Shown here in pieces: positions 55,493 to 64,000 of a stretch of DNA of 64,000 bases. Below the pieces are notes generated by a model. The model was not told the DNA's origin. It ran no database searches and saw only the letters and a program-made list of their open reading frames with translations. This DNA comes from Kushneria aurantia DSM 21353 (GTDB taxonomy: Bacteria > Pseudomonadota > Gammaproteobacteria > Pseudomonadales > Halomonadaceae): NCBI RefSeq assembly GCF_000382245.1, contig NZ_KB907880.1:1-64000 (forward strand). The letters are read 5' to 3'. Within the stretch, counting starts at the first letter, position 1. The number at the start of each line of letters is the position of its first letter. Both the position numbers and the translations under genes were made by a program.

Positions 55493-56590
55493 TTACGCCG
55501 CAGCCACCTCCTGCGCCGTCGGCGGCGTGGCGTGACGCCCCACCAGCTCGTGTACCCAGCGCAGCTTGTCGAGAATCGCCGGTGTAATCACTTCCGGTAC
55601 CACGTCCATCAGCCCCATCTCGCGATTGAGCTCATTGAGCGCCATGCCGACCTGCTGGTAGGCCTTCAGCATGCCTTCGATGGTGCCGTTATGGCGCGCC
55701 CGCCACATGCCCAGGTGGCTACCGGTATCCAGCACCGCGACAGTATCCTGATAGGCGGCGAAGGTTTCGGCGAAATCCTCCCAGGGGTGCATGGTGGCGT
55801 AGGCCGAGATGTAGCTCTCATTCCAGTCGACCGCCGGCCCCTGCGCGTAATAGCGCTCCAGCGCCTCGCTGTAGGTGGGATTGTCGTGGTCGCCGAACAT
55901 CTCGCGGCTGCCCTGCTCCTCCTCCGGCCGGCCGCGTACCAGCAGCTCCCAGTAGTAGTGGCCGATCTCATGGCGAAAATGGCCGATCAGGGTACGCTGC
56001 GCCTCGTTGAGATCGACTCGCAACCGCTCGCGCTCGACGTCGTCGGTCTCCATTAAATTGATGGTGATCAGGCCGTTGGCGTGACCGGTATAGACCTTCT
56101 GGCGGTTGCCGGTGGCGCGCCACAGGCCGTTGTCGGGCAGGGCATCGGCCATGAAGGAGAAGGCGAGCGGCAGCGCCGCGCTGTTATCCTGCGGCGCCGG
56201 ATGGGGCAGGCCAATCAGATCGAGGGTATAGAACAGCCGCCGTTTGGCAGCTTCCAGCGCCGCCCAGCGCTCGCGATGCCCTTCGATGGAAAGATCGGGG
56301 ATTACGCTGTTGTGGCGGCAGCAGTCACACAGGCCGCCGTACTCGGCGTGCTCTTCGGGCGGCAACATGCGATTGCAGACCGCTTCGACGGCATAGTTGT
56401 GGCATTTTTTGAGCACCGCACCGCAGTCGGAATTGGCGCAGCGATACTGGTCATCGCCCTCCGGCAGCATCGCTTCGATACTGTGACATCGCGGACACCA
56501 GCCCACCTCGGACTGGCAGCCCAGGCAGAGGGTATTATCGAAAAAGAGCCGACTGGTCGGCTCGCAGTGATGGCATTCGAAAGTCTGCAT
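55493..56590 (-). CDS. Zinc-ribbon HExxH putative metallopeptidase
   Basis: The 365-aa protein starts with Cys-rich zinc-ribbon motifs (MQTFECHHC, NTLCLGCQSEVGWCPRC, CANSDCGAVLKKC, GLCDCCRHN; residues 1-95). The C-terminal part has a zincin motif, HFRHEIGHYYW, near residue 218 (HEIGH) and a downstream Glu-rich helix. It matches the 'putative zinc-binding metallopeptidase' family (DUF2248 as I recall). The ATG at 56590 starts at MQTFEC; 13 upstream codons are rejected. It converges on the alpha-E gene, so it is next to, but not in, the ATP-grasp operon. Confidence 0.85.
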   Translation of the reverse strand: MQTFECHHCEPTSRLFFDNTLCLGCQSEVGWCPRCHSIEAMLPEGDDQYRCANSDCGAVLKKCHNYAVEAVCNRMLPPEEHAEYGGLCDCCRHNSVIPDLSIEGHRERWAALEAAKRRLFYTLDLIGLPHPAPQDNSAALPLAFSFMADALPDNGLWRATGNRQKVYTGHANGLITINLMETDDVERERLRVDLNEAQRTLIGHFRHEIGHYYWELLVRGRPEEEQGSREMFGDHDNPTYSEALERYYAQGPAVDWNESYISAYATMHPWEDFAETFAAYQDTVAVLDTGSHLGMWRARHNGTIEGMLKAYQQVGMALNELNREMGLMDVVPEVITPAILDKLRWVHELVGRHATPPTAQEVAAA

Positions 56591-56715
56591 GGCCCTGCTC
56601 CTGAACTCATCAGGGGGTGAGTCGATCACCCCGTCATCCTGACAACATCGCCAGCAAGATTAGCAGAACCACGGCGCTGCAAGAGGGTTTCAAAAGGCCT
56701 GACGACACGGCTTTT

Positions 56716-57573
56716 TCAATCGGCGCTGTTCAGGCTCGCCTCGATGTAGAGGCGACGCAGCTCGCGGGCAAAGGGGCCGGGCGTGCCATCACCGACGGGT
56801 CGCTCATCGATGGCCACCACCGGATGCACCAGCGCCGTGGAAGAGGTCACAAAGGCCTCACGGGCGTTTTGCGCCTCCTTGATGGTAAAACCGCGCTCCT
56901 CGACCTTCATGTCGTGGGAGTTGGCCAACGCCATGACGGTGGCACGGGTAATGCCGTGCAGCAGTGCCCGGGAGAGCTCGCGGGTCACCAGGGTATTGTC
57001 GTTATCGACAATCCAGGCGTTGCTGGACGTGCCCTCGGTCACCAGCCCCGACTCCACCAGCCAGGCGTCATCGGCGCCGCGCTTTTTGGCCTCCATCTTG
57101 GCCATCGAGGGGTAGAGCAGCTGCACCGTCTTGATATCCCGACGGCTCCAGCGCATATCCGGCAGCGAGGCGATCTTCAGGCCGCGCTCGGCCACCGGCG
57201 AGTCGATAATCGACTTCTCCTGAGTGAACATCACCAGGCTGGCAGGCGTGCCGGGTGCCGGATAGGCGAAGTCGCGATCCGCCGCGCCACGGCTTACCTG
57301 CATATAAACCAGACCCTCCTGAAGCGCGTTTTTGTCGATCAGCTCAAGGTGAATCTCGCGCAGGCGCTGGTCGCTGGTCGGCAGTCCCATTTCGAGCTCG
57401 CGCAGCGAACGGCGCAGGCGCGCCATATGGCCGTCAAAACCGACCATGCGACCGTTGAGCACGGCAGTGACCTCATAGATGGCATCAGCAAACAGAAAGC
57501 CGCGGTCGAATACCGAAATTTCGGCTTCGTTTTCCGGCACGAAGTGGCCGTTGACATACACAGTGCGTGACAT
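56716..57573 (-). CDS. dat: D-amino acid aminotransferase
   Basis: Fold-type IV PLP transaminase of 285 aa, expected to interconvert D-alanine and D-glutamate with 2-oxo acids. The PLP Lys is in RRDIKTVQLLYPSMAK (near 147), and EGTSSNAWIVD binds the cofactor phosphate. N-terminal YVNGHFVPENEAEISVFDRG is typical for D-Ala transaminases. Branched-chain or aminodeoxychorismate lyase relatives cannot be excluded, but the Arg-Asp-Ile-Lys context favours Dat. It stands alone. Confidence 0.85.
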   Translation of the reverse strand: MSRTVYVNGHFVPENEAEISVFDRGFLFADAIYEVTAVLNGRMVGFDGHMARLRRSLRELEMGLPTSDQRLREIHLELIDKNALQEGLVYMQVSRGAADRDFAYPAPGTPASLVMFTQEKSIIDSPVAERGLKIASLPDMRWSRRDIKTVQLLYPSMAKMEAKKRGADDAWLVESGLVTEGTSSNAWIVDNDNTLVTRELSRALLHGITRATVMALANSHDMKVEERGFTIKEAQNAREAFVTSSTALVHPVVAIDERPVGDGTPGPFARELRRLYIEASLNSAD

Positions 57574-57716
57574 AAGCGTTTCCGTTACGTTGGAAATAGC
57601 CTGATTCTACTCTCTTATCGACGCGTAACCGAATCCTTTGCAGGTGAACCCATTACGCCACTTGAGTTGCCGACGATCGCCAAATGGATGATGTCCAGTT
57701 ACCTGTTCGATCGCCC

Positions 57717-57722
57717 TATAAT
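57717..57722 (+). promoter_or_regulatory. -10 element before mannitol dehydrogenase
   Basis: TATAAT at 57717-57722, about 30 bases before the start codon, without a clear -35, suggesting an activator-dependent promoter. Confidence 0.4.
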
Positions 57723-57750
57723 CACCGGGTCAACCCAGGGAGAAACCTTC

Positions 57751-59226
57751 ATGCAATCACTCCATATGGCCACTCTGAACCATCTCGACGCGGCCGTAGC
57801 GGTTCCGGCCTACGACCGCCGCCAACTCAAGCCCGGCATCGCCCACTTCGGGGTCGGCGGCTTCCATCGCGCGCATCAGGCCATGTATCTCGATGAACTG
57901 ATGAATCGCGGCGAGGCGCTGGACTGGGGTATTCTGGGCATCGGGGTAATGCCGGGCGATCGCCGCATGCAGGAAGCGCTCAGCGCCCAGGATCATCTCT
58001 ACACACTGGTGGTCAAGCATCCCGACGGCGATTATCAGGCACGCGTCATCGGCTCGATCGTCGACTATCTGTTTGCTCCCGACGATGTCGAGAAGGTTCT
58101 GGAAACGCTGGCCGATGCGCAGATTCGCATCGTATCGCTCACGGTGACCGAAGGCGGCTATAACTTTCATCACGTCACCGGTGAGTTCAACCTGGAAAAC
58201 CCCGATGTGCGCCACGACCTGACGTCGCCGGAGAGCCCCCGAACCACTTTCGGCATTATCGTTGAAGCGCTGGCGCGCCGCCGCAAACGCGGCATCGAGC
58301 CCTTCACGGTGATGTCCTGCGACAATATCCAGGGCAATGGCGAAATCGCTCATCAGACATTCACCGCCTACGCCCGCGCCCGGGATGAAGAGTTGGGCGC
58401 CTGGATCGACGCCCATGTGTTATTCCCCAACTCCATGGTTGATCGCATCACACCGGTGACCACCGAGGACGATATCGAGGAGATTCGTCAACGCTTCGCC
58501 CTCGATGATCGCTGGCCGGTGGTGTGTGAACCCTTCACACAGTGGGTACTGGAGGATCACTTCAAACTCGGTCGTCCCGCTTACGACAGGGTCGGCGTGC
58601 AGGTGGTCGAGGACGTCCTGCCCTACGAACTGATGAAGCTGAGGCTGCTCAATGCCAGCCATCAGGCGCTGACGTACTTCGGCTACCTGGCCGGCTACCG
58701 CTATGCTCACGAAGTATGCCAGGACACGTTGTTCGTGGCCTTTCTGCGCGATTTCATGGACAGGGAGAGTACGCCCACTCTGCGCCCGGTACCGGGCGTC
58801 GATCTCGACGACTACAAGCGCACGCTCATCAAGCGGTTCGCCAACCCGGAGATCCGGGATACCCTGGCGAGACTGTGCGCCGAGAGTTCGGACCGTATTC
58901 CCAAATGGCTACTGCCAGTGGTCCGCGAGCAGCTGCAACAGGGTGGCGAAATACAGCGCAGCGCCGCCATCGTCGCCAGTTGGGCACGCTACGCCGAGGG
59001 TAGCGATGAACAGGGCGAGCCGATCAGGGTGGTCGACCGGCTCGCCGATGAACTGACGGCGATTGCCGCTCGCAATCGTAGCGATCCCACGGCATTCATC
59101 GACAATCGACAGCTGTTCGGCGACCTGATCGACGATGACCGTTTTCGTACCGCCTATCTCGATGCCCTGACGCGGCTTCACCGCGATGGCGCCCGCGCCT
59201 GTGTCGAACATCTGGTGAAGGATTGA
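57751..59226 (+). CDS. Mannitol 2-dehydrogenase family polyol dehydrogenase
   Basis: Oxidises D-mannitol to fructose with NAD+ (relatives take arabinitol or sorbitol). The 491-aa protein of the long-chain polyol dehydrogenase family has the NAD loop GVGGFHRAHQAMYLDEL (near 28-44) and the catalytic signature KLRLLNASHQALTYFGYL, with Lys, Asn and His of the K-x4-N-x2-H pattern (near 298-306). I start at ATG 57751 with GGGAG upstream; 28 further codons to 57667 cover the -10 element and are rejected. It is first in the polyol cluster. Confidence 0.92.
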   Translation: MQSLHMATLNHLDAAVAVPAYDRRQLKPGIAHFGVGGFHRAHQAMYLDELMNRGEALDWGILGIGVMPGDRRMQEALSAQDHLYTLVVKHPDGDYQARVIGSIVDYLFAPDDVEKVLETLADAQIRIVSLTVTEGGYNFHHVTGEFNLENPDVRHDLTSPESPRTTFGIIVEALARRRKRGIEPFTVMSCDNIQGNGEIAHQTFTAYARARDEELGAWIDAHVLFPNSMVDRITPVTTEDDIEEIRQRFALDDRWPVVCEPFTQWVLEDHFKLGRPAYDRVGVQVVEDVLPYELMKLRLLNASHQALTYFGYLAGYRYAHEVCQDTLFVAFLRDFMDRESTPTLRPVPGVDLDDYKRTLIKRFANPEIRDTLARLCAESSDRIPKWLLPVVREQLQQGGEIQRSAAIVASWARYAEGSDEQGEPIRVVDRLADELTAIAARNRSDPTAFIDNRQLFGDLIDDDRFRTAYLDALTRLHRDGARACVEHLVKD

Positions 59227-59318
59227 GGATGTCTCCTGCCGCGAAGGCCGGGCAGCACCACGACGCTTTCACTCCCACGCAAACCACTACGACAACGGCG
59301 GTCAAGGGCGAATGACCC

Positions 59319-60293
59319 ATGGATAAACATGAACAGAAACTGGACCAGGCGGCGCGCGCGGCCTGGCTCTCCTACGTGGGCGGACGTACCCAGGACGAAA
59401 TCGCCGCACACCTCGGGGTCTCCCGTCCCGGCGTACAGCGCCTGCTGGCACTGGCGCGCCAGGAGGGGCTGGTGCGCCTCGAAATCGATCACCCCATCGC
59501 CGGCTGCATGGCCATGTCACAGGCTATTGCGGAACGCTTCGGCCTCGAGTTCTGCGACGTAGTGCCTGCCATGCCGCAGGATAGCGGCAGCGAAGAAGAT
59601 GTCACCCGACTGATTGGCCAGGCCGGCGCCAAAAGGCTTTTGCACTACCTCAAAGGCAAAACGTCACTGACGCTGTCACTGGGCTCCGGACGCACGATGC
59701 GCGCTACCGTGGAGGCACTGGAACGCATTGAGCGGCCCCAGCACCGCTTCGTCTCGCTGGTGGGCAATATTGCCCGCGACGGTTCGGCCAATCGCCATGA
59801 CGGGATGATGGTGCTGGCCGACAAGACTGGCGGCACGCGCTTTCTGCTACCGGCGCCGATCTTTGCCGCCACCGAAGCCGAGAAGGAAGCGCTGCTTTCC
59901 CAGCATCTGCTCAAGGTAGTCGAACGGGTCGCCCTGGAGGCCGAGGCAGGGTTTCTCGGCATCGGCCGCATCGATCGACAGGCTACCCTGTTTCAGAATC
60001 ACTTCATCAGCGAAGCCGAACGCGACGAGCTTTTGAGGGCCGGCGCGGTGGGCGAGCTGCTGGGCTGGCCACTGAATGACCGGGGACAGCTGGTCGACAC
60101 GCCCATTACCCAGCGCCTGACCAGCCTGCCGCTGCCGCGACTTGAGCGCCAGCTGCTGATCGGTCTCGCCGGCGGCAGCAGCAAGGGGCCGGCGGTTCTG
60201 GCGGCGCTGCGCGGCGGCTGGCTCGGCGGGCTGGTCACCGACGAAACCGCGGCACGCTACATCCTGCACAAGGAAGGGAGCCAGCATGGCTGA
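59319..60293 (+). CDS. SorC/DeoR-type sugar-binding transcriptional regulator
   Basis: The 324-aa protein has an N-terminal helix-turn-helix (TQDEIAAHLGVSRPGVQRLL, 24-43) and a C-terminal SorC sugar-binding domain (SLGSGRTMRATVEAL near 125; ending GGLVTDETAARYIL). It lies between the mannitol dehydrogenase and ABC genes, 92 bases after the former, and most likely controls both by sensing a polyol or its phosphate. Confidence 0.9.
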   Translation: MDKHEQKLDQAARAAWLSYVGGRTQDEIAAHLGVSRPGVQRLLALARQEGLVRLEIDHPIAGCMAMSQAIAERFGLEFCDVVPAMPQDSGSEEDVTRLIGQAGAKRLLHYLKGKTSLTLSLGSGRTMRATVEALERIERPQHRFVSLVGNIARDGSANRHDGMMVLADKTGGTRFLLPAPIFAATEAEKEALLSQHLLKVVERVALEAEAGFLGIGRIDRQATLFQNHFISEAERDELLRAGAVGELLGWPLNDRGQLVDTPITQRLTSLPLPRLERQLLIGLAGGSSKGPAVLAALRGGWLGGLVTDETAARYILHKEGSQHG

Positions 60294-60343
60294 ACCAGGC
60301 CAAAATATTAGGGCCCGGCAGTTGCTTTTTCAGGGCCACAAAA

Positions 60344-60377
60344 TGATCATTCGCATTCAGTATGAATCAATTGATCA
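60344..60377. promoter_or_regulatory. Candidate SorC-type operator upstream of polyol ABC genes
   Basis: TGATCA at 60344-60349 and 60372-60377, with internal ATTCA and TGAAT, form an imperfect inverted repeat of 34 bases ending 30 bases before the binding-protein start. The 114-bp gap is AT-rich compared with its surroundings. Confidence 0.45.
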
Positions 60378-60407
60378 AAATCAAATCATAACGCCGGGAG
60401 ATTCACC

Positions 60408-61715
60408 ATGCGCTTACATCACGGGCTTTCTCTGTTCGGCATGCTCGCGCTGGCTTCAGCCTCTGTGCAGGCCGAAACCATTACGGTGGCAACGGTCAAC
60501 AACAACGACATGATCGTCATGCAGAGCCTGACCGATGCCTTCGAGAAGTCGCATCCGGACATCAAGGTCAACTGGGTGGTGCTCGAAGAGAACGTGCTGC
60601 GCCAGCGTCTGACAACCGACATCGCGACCAACGGCGGCCAGTACGACGTGATGACCATCGGTAATTATGAAGTTCCCATCTGGGCGCGCCAGAACTGGCT
60701 GGAGCCGCTGAACGACCTTCCCGCCAATTACAGGGTCGATGACCTGCTCAAGCCCGTGCGCGACGCTCTGACCGTCAATGACACGCTCTACGCCCTGCCC
60801 TTTTACGCCGAAAGCTCGATGACCTACTACCGCACCGACCTTTTCGACAAGGCGGGCATCAGGATGTCCGAGCATCCGACCTGGGATGAGGTGCGCGGCT
60901 GGGCGGAAAAGATCAATGATCCGCAAAATGAGGTCTATGGCATCTGTCTGCGCGGCAAGCCGGGCTGGGGCGAGAACATGGCCTTCCTGTCGACACTGGT
61001 GAACACCTACGGCGGCCGCTGGTTCGATACCGACTGGCATCCCGAGATCAACTCCCGGGCGTGGCAGGATGCCGTCAGCTTTTACGTTGACCTGATGAAC
61101 CAATATGGGCCGCCGGGGGCCTCCTCCAACGGCTACAATGAAAACCAGGCCCTGTTTGCCAGCGGTAAATGCGGCATGTGGGTCGACTCTACGGCCGCTG
61201 CCGGACGTCTTTTCAATCCGCAGGAGTCGCAGGTCGCCGACAAGCTCGGCTTCGCTCCGGCACCGGTGGCCAAAACGCCAAAAGGCGCCAACTGGCTATG
61301 GTCGTGGAACCTTGCTATTCCCGCCTCTTCGGATGCCAAAGACGCCGCCAGACAGTTCGTTACCTGGGCCACCTCAGAGGAATACGTCGATCTGGTGGGC
61401 AAGGACAAGGGCTGGACCAGTGTACCGCCGGGCACTCGCACCTCGACCTATGACAACAAGCAGTATCAGCAGGCAGCGCCCTTCGCCAGCTTCGTACTCA
61501 ATGCGATCGAGTCCGCCACCCCCAACGACCCTACCCAGCCGCCGGTACCCTACACGGGCGTACAGTTCGTCTCGATTCCGGAGTTTCAGTCTATCGGCAC
61601 TCAGACCGGGCAGATGATCGCCGCCGCCCTGTCCGGACAGCGCAGTGTCAAGGACGCGCTGGACGAGGCGCAAAGAAGCGCTGAAAGAACCATGCGTCAG
61701 GCCGGCTACTACTGA
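60408..61715 (+). CDS. smoE: Polyol (mannitol/sorbitol) ABC transporter substrate-binding protein
   Basis: Periplasmic family 1 binding protein, 435 aa, with a classical signal peptide cleaved after ASVQA (about residue 22). The mature part resembles SmoE/MtlE (ITVATVNNNDMIVMQSL, then YDVMTIGNYEVPIWARQNWL). CGGGAG precedes the ATG. It starts a four-gene importer operon downstream of the mannitol dehydrogenase and SorC regulator, which supports polyol rather than sugar uptake. The gene symbol is assigned by family and context. Confidence 0.88.
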   Translation: MRLHHGLSLFGMLALASASVQAETITVATVNNNDMIVMQSLTDAFEKSHPDIKVNWVVLEENVLRQRLTTDIATNGGQYDVMTIGNYEVPIWARQNWLEPLNDLPANYRVDDLLKPVRDALTVNDTLYALPFYAESSMTYYRTDLFDKAGIRMSEHPTWDEVRGWAEKINDPQNEVYGICLRGKPGWGENMAFLSTLVNTYGGRWFDTDWHPEINSRAWQDAVSFYVDLMNQYGPPGASSNGYNENQALFASGKCGMWVDSTAAAGRLFNPQESQVADKLGFAPAPVAKTPKGANWLWSWNLAIPASSDAKDAARQFVTWATSEEYVDLVGKDKGWTSVPPGTRTSTYDNKQYQQAAPFASFVLNAIESATPNDPTQPPVPYTGVQFVSIPEFQSIGTQTGQMIAAALSGQRSVKDALDEAQRSAERTMRQAGYY

Positions 61716-61742
61716 GTCGCGCCGCACGCTCTCGATCGCAGG

Positions 61743-61761
61743 CCGGGACCAGGTGTCCCGG
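61743..61761 (+). other. Intercistronic hairpin after binding-protein gene
   Basis: CCGGGAC (61743-61749), loop CAGGT, GTCCCGG (61755-61761), in the 72-base gap before the first permease gene. Such structures commonly protect the upstream message so that binding protein is made in excess. Confidence 0.5.
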
Positions 61762-61787
61762 TTTCACCTGATGGATGGACGTAACCC

Positions 61788-62675
61788 ATGCAACGAAGAG
61801 CTTCCGGTCGAACCGTTGGCGGCATGCGTGCGCTGCTCCTGCAGGCCCCAGCCGTTTCCCTGTTACTGGTCTGGATGCTGATCCCGCTGGGCATGACCCT
61901 CTGGTTCTCCTTTCAGCGCTATAACCTGCTCAACCCGATGATCTCCGGCTTCGCCGGCTGGAATAACTACACCTTTCTGTTGACCGACCCGGCGCTCTGG
62001 ATAGCGATAGGCAACACGCTTTTAATGGTCTGCTGGGTGCTGGGCATTACCGTTATCGGCGGCGTTCTGCTGGCAGTGCTCTTTCATCAGGAGTTCTTCG
62101 GTCGTGGTATTGCCCGACTGCTGGTCATCTCCCCCTTTTTCATCATGCCGACCGTCAGTGCGCTGGTGTGGAAAAACATGATGATGCACCCGGTCAATGG
62201 TATCTTCGCCTGGCTTTTCAAACTGGCAGGGCTGCAACCCATCGACTGGTTCTCCTCCTATCCACTCACCTCGATCGTCATCATTGTGTCGTGGGAGTGG
62301 CTGCCCTTTGCCCTCCTTATTCTGTTAACCGCCATTCAGTCGCTGGATGACGATCAGATCGAAGCGGCACGCATGGATGGCGCAGGACCACTGGCGATTT
62401 TCTGGTTTATTACGCTGCCGCACCTCAAGCGCGCCATTAGCGTCGTGGTCATGATCGAAATGATCTTTCTGCTGACTATCTTCGCCGAGATATTCGTAAC
62501 CACTTCCGGCGGACCGGGACTTGCCTCGACGACGCTGGCCTATCTCATTTATCTGCGCGCCCTGCTTGACTTCAATATCGGTATCGCCTCCGCGGGCGGG
62601 GTAATCGCCATCATTCTGGCCAATCTGGTCGCGATCTTTTTGATTCGTACCGTTGCCAGAAATCTCGAGACCTGA
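61788..62675 (+). CDS. smoF: Polyol ABC transporter permease (SmoF type)
   Basis: Inner-membrane permease, 295 aa, six helices. It has the EAA loop [20 protein letters not shown] near 190-210 and the N-terminal half LLLQAPAVSLLLVWMLIPLG. It pairs with the following permease to form the pore. Confidence 0.9.
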   Translation: MQRRASGRTVGGMRALLLQAPAVSLLLVWMLIPLGMTLWFSFQRYNLLNPMISGFAGWNNYTFLLTDPALWIAIGNTLLMVCWVLGITVIGGVLLAVLFHQEFFGRGIARLLVISPFFIMPTVSALVWKNMMMHPVNGIFAWLFKLAGLQPIDWFSSYPLTSIVIIVSWEWLPFALLILLTAIQSLDDDQIEAARMDGAGPLAIFWFITLPHLKRAISVVVMIEMIFLLTIFAEIFVTTSGGPGLASTTLAYLIYLRALLDFNIGIASAGGVIAIILANLVAIFLIRTVARNLET

Positions 62676-62688
62676 GGCGAGGGCCGTC

Positions 62689-63510
62689 ATGTATACATCG
62701 CTATCCAGAAAACTGCTTTTGACCCTGCTGGCATGGCTGATCGCATTGATCATCTTCTTCCCCATCTTCTGGATGATACTGACCAGCTTCAAGACCGAAT
62801 TCGAGGCGATATCCACACCGCCTACCCTCTTTTTCGAACCGACCCTGGCCGGCTACCGCGAGGTGATGGCACGCGCCGACTACAACACCTTCGCCTTCAA
62901 CAGCTTTGCGGTGTCGGTCGGTTCGACGCTGCTGGCGCTGTTGGTGGGTCTTCCGGCCGCCTACTCGATGGCCTTTCTGCCCACCAAACGCACCCGCGGC
63001 ACGCTGCTATGGATGCTCTCGACCAAAATGTTGCCGCCAGTGGGCGTGTTGATGCCGATCTATCTGATCTTCCGTGACCTCGGCCTGCTCGACAGCCTGA
63101 CGGGGCTGATCGTGATCTATATGCTGATGAACCTGCCGATCGTGGTATGGATGCTCTATACCTTCTTTCGTGATGTGCCGCGCGAAATTCTGGAAGCGGC
63201 GCGCATGGATGGCGCCGGTACGCTACAGGAGGTGCTCTATCTGCTGGTACCGCTGACTCTTCCCGGCATCGCCTCAACCGGCCTTCTTTCCGTCATATTG
63301 AGCTGGAACGAAGCGTTCTGGAGCATCAATCTCACCACCTCGGATGCTGCCCCCCTGACCGCTTTCATCGCTTCCTTCTCGAGCCCCGAAGGGCTTTTCT
63401 GGGCCAGGCTCTCGGCCGCTTCGACCATGGCCGTTGCACCGATTCTGCTCTTCGGCTGGATGACACAGAAACAAATGGTGCGCGGCCTGACTTTCGGCGC
63501 CGTCAAATAA
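62689..63510 (+). CDS. smoG: Polyol ABC transporter permease (SmoG type)
   Basis: Second permease, 273 aa, six helices, with EAA loop [20 protein letters not shown] near 182-202. The ATG at 62689 (MYTSLSRK) has GAGGCGAGGG upstream and lies 13 bases after smoF. A longer reading from 62653 would overlap smoF and is rejected. Confidence 0.9.
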   Translation: MYTSLSRKLLLTLLAWLIALIIFFPIFWMILTSFKTEFEAISTPPTLFFEPTLAGYREVMARADYNTFAFNSFAVSVGSTLLALLVGLPAAYSMAFLPTKRTRGTLLWMLSTKMLPPVGVLMPIYLIFRDLGLLDSLTGLIVIYMLMNLPIVVWMLYTFFRDVPREILEAARMDGAGTLQEVLYLLVPLTLPGIASTGLLSVILSWNEAFWSINLTTSDAAPLTAFIASFSSPEGLFWARLSAASTMAVAPILLFGWMTQKQMVRGLTFGAVK

Positions 63511-63520
63511 GGAGTCCGAT

Positions 63521-64000
63521 ATGGCAACCCTGAAACTCGATCACATCGTCAAGGAATTCGACGGCGCCGAGGTTATCAAGGGCGTCGATCTTATCGTGGA
63601 GGATCGCGAATTCGTGGTTTTCGTGGGGCCCTCGGGCTGCGGTAAATCGACCCTTCTGCGCATGATCGCAGGCCTCGAGAGCGTTTCCGACGGCGATATC
63701 CTGATCGACGGCAAAAAGGTCAACCAGATCGGGCCGGCACAGCGCGATCTGGCCATGGTATTTCAGAGCTACGCGCTCTATCCGCATATGACGGTTGCCA
63801 ACAATATGGGCTTCAGCATGCGCCTGGCCGGGGTACCGAAAGCCGATCGCGATGCCCGCGTGCGCGAAGCGGCGCGCATTCTCAAGCTCGAAGAGCTTCT
63901 CGATCGCAAACCGGGAGCGCTCTCCGGTGGCCAGCGTCAGCGCGTGGCGATCGGCCGCGCCATTGTCCGAAACCCCGGCATTTTCCTTTTCGACGAGCCT
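63521..64000 (+). CDS. smoK: Polyol ABC transporter ATP-binding protein (3' end outside window)
   Basis: The first 160 codons of a MalK/UgpC-type ATPase, open to the window end. Walker [10 protein letters not shown] (37-45), Q-loop FQSYALYPH, signature LSGGQRQRV (134-142) and Walker B IFLFDEP (154-160) are present. The switch His and regulatory domain must lie beyond base 64000. AGGAG precedes the ATG, ten bases after smoG. Confidence 0.92.
   Translation, partial: MATLKLDHIVKEFDGAEVIKGVDLIVEDREFVVFVGPSGCGKSTLLRMIAGLESVSDGDILIDGKKVNQIGPAQRDLAMVFQSYALYPHMTVANNMGFSMRLAGVPKADRDARVREAARILKLEELLDRKPGALSGGQRQRVAIGRAIVRNPGIFLFDEP

Overview
The window is GC-rich chromosomal DNA from a gammaproteobacterium. 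Gene content and order (ilvI-ilvH-ilvC-pssA; rluD-pgeF-clpB facing bamD; rpsT, murJ, ribF-ileS-lspA-fkpB-ispH; rplU-rpmA-obgE-proB; minor pilins beside ispH) resemble Halomonadaceae and Pseudomonas. Two sugar/polyol ABC operons, a trehalase and a beta-carotene hydroxylase make a Halomonas/Kushneria-type organism my best guess. That is inference from gene order, not a database match. Most of the window is core genome; no transposase, phage gene or CRISPR array was seen.

Layout: (1) 1-122, promoter and boxA leader of an rRNA operon running leftward out of the window. (2) 321-5078, leftward ilvI-ilvH-ilvC-pssA from a promoter about 300 nt before ilvI. (3) 5329-8468, cytoplasmic trehalase and a methyltransferase. 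(4) 8611-15782, clpB with a sigma-32 promoter, pgeF, rluD, bamD and nadE. (5) 15889-22753, a five-gene sugar operon (GH4 glycosidase and an ABC importer with a lipoprotein binding protein) divergent from an AraC regulator. (6) 22947-28507, type IV pilus tip and minor pilin genes. (7) 28627-35110, crtZ, then the isoprenoid/lipoprotein/tRNA-charging operon. (8) 35239-38389, a shortened GGDEF protein, a LuxR-type response regulator and a hybrid histidine kinase, lying between ribF and murJ. (9) 38358-44881, murJ, rpsT, proB, obgE, rpmA, rplU, ispB. (10) 44887-45882, tRNA-Pro(CGG) followed by an orphan hicB with a 5'-truncated hicA. (11) 45963-56590, an uncharacterised ligase/peptidase system. (12) 56716-64000, a D-amino-acid transaminase and a mannitol/sorbitol operon (dehydrogenase, SorC regulator, ABC importer), cut by the window end.

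The most system-like novelty is region 11. It holds two circularly permuted ATP-grasp units, two alpha-E units (one fused to an ATP-grasp, one separate), two transglutaminase-fold enzymes with complete Cys-His-Asp sets (one fused to a DUF2126 amidoligase), and a zinc-ribbon HExxH peptidase. All are arranged around one divergent promoter with an inverted repeat. The set looks like a peptide-bond-forming and peptide-cleaving pathway of unknown product. The other strong oddity is isoleucyl-tRNA synthetase: its C-terminal zinc module is intact in outline but all four expected cysteines are replaced.

Smaller oddities: a GGDEF protein missing the front half of its domain, a lone crtZ, a GH4 enzyme with a CHGV motif, an importer binding protein with a lipobox, and a fimT gene separated from and facing its pilin operon. 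All start choices rest on Shine-Dalgarno position and family length.
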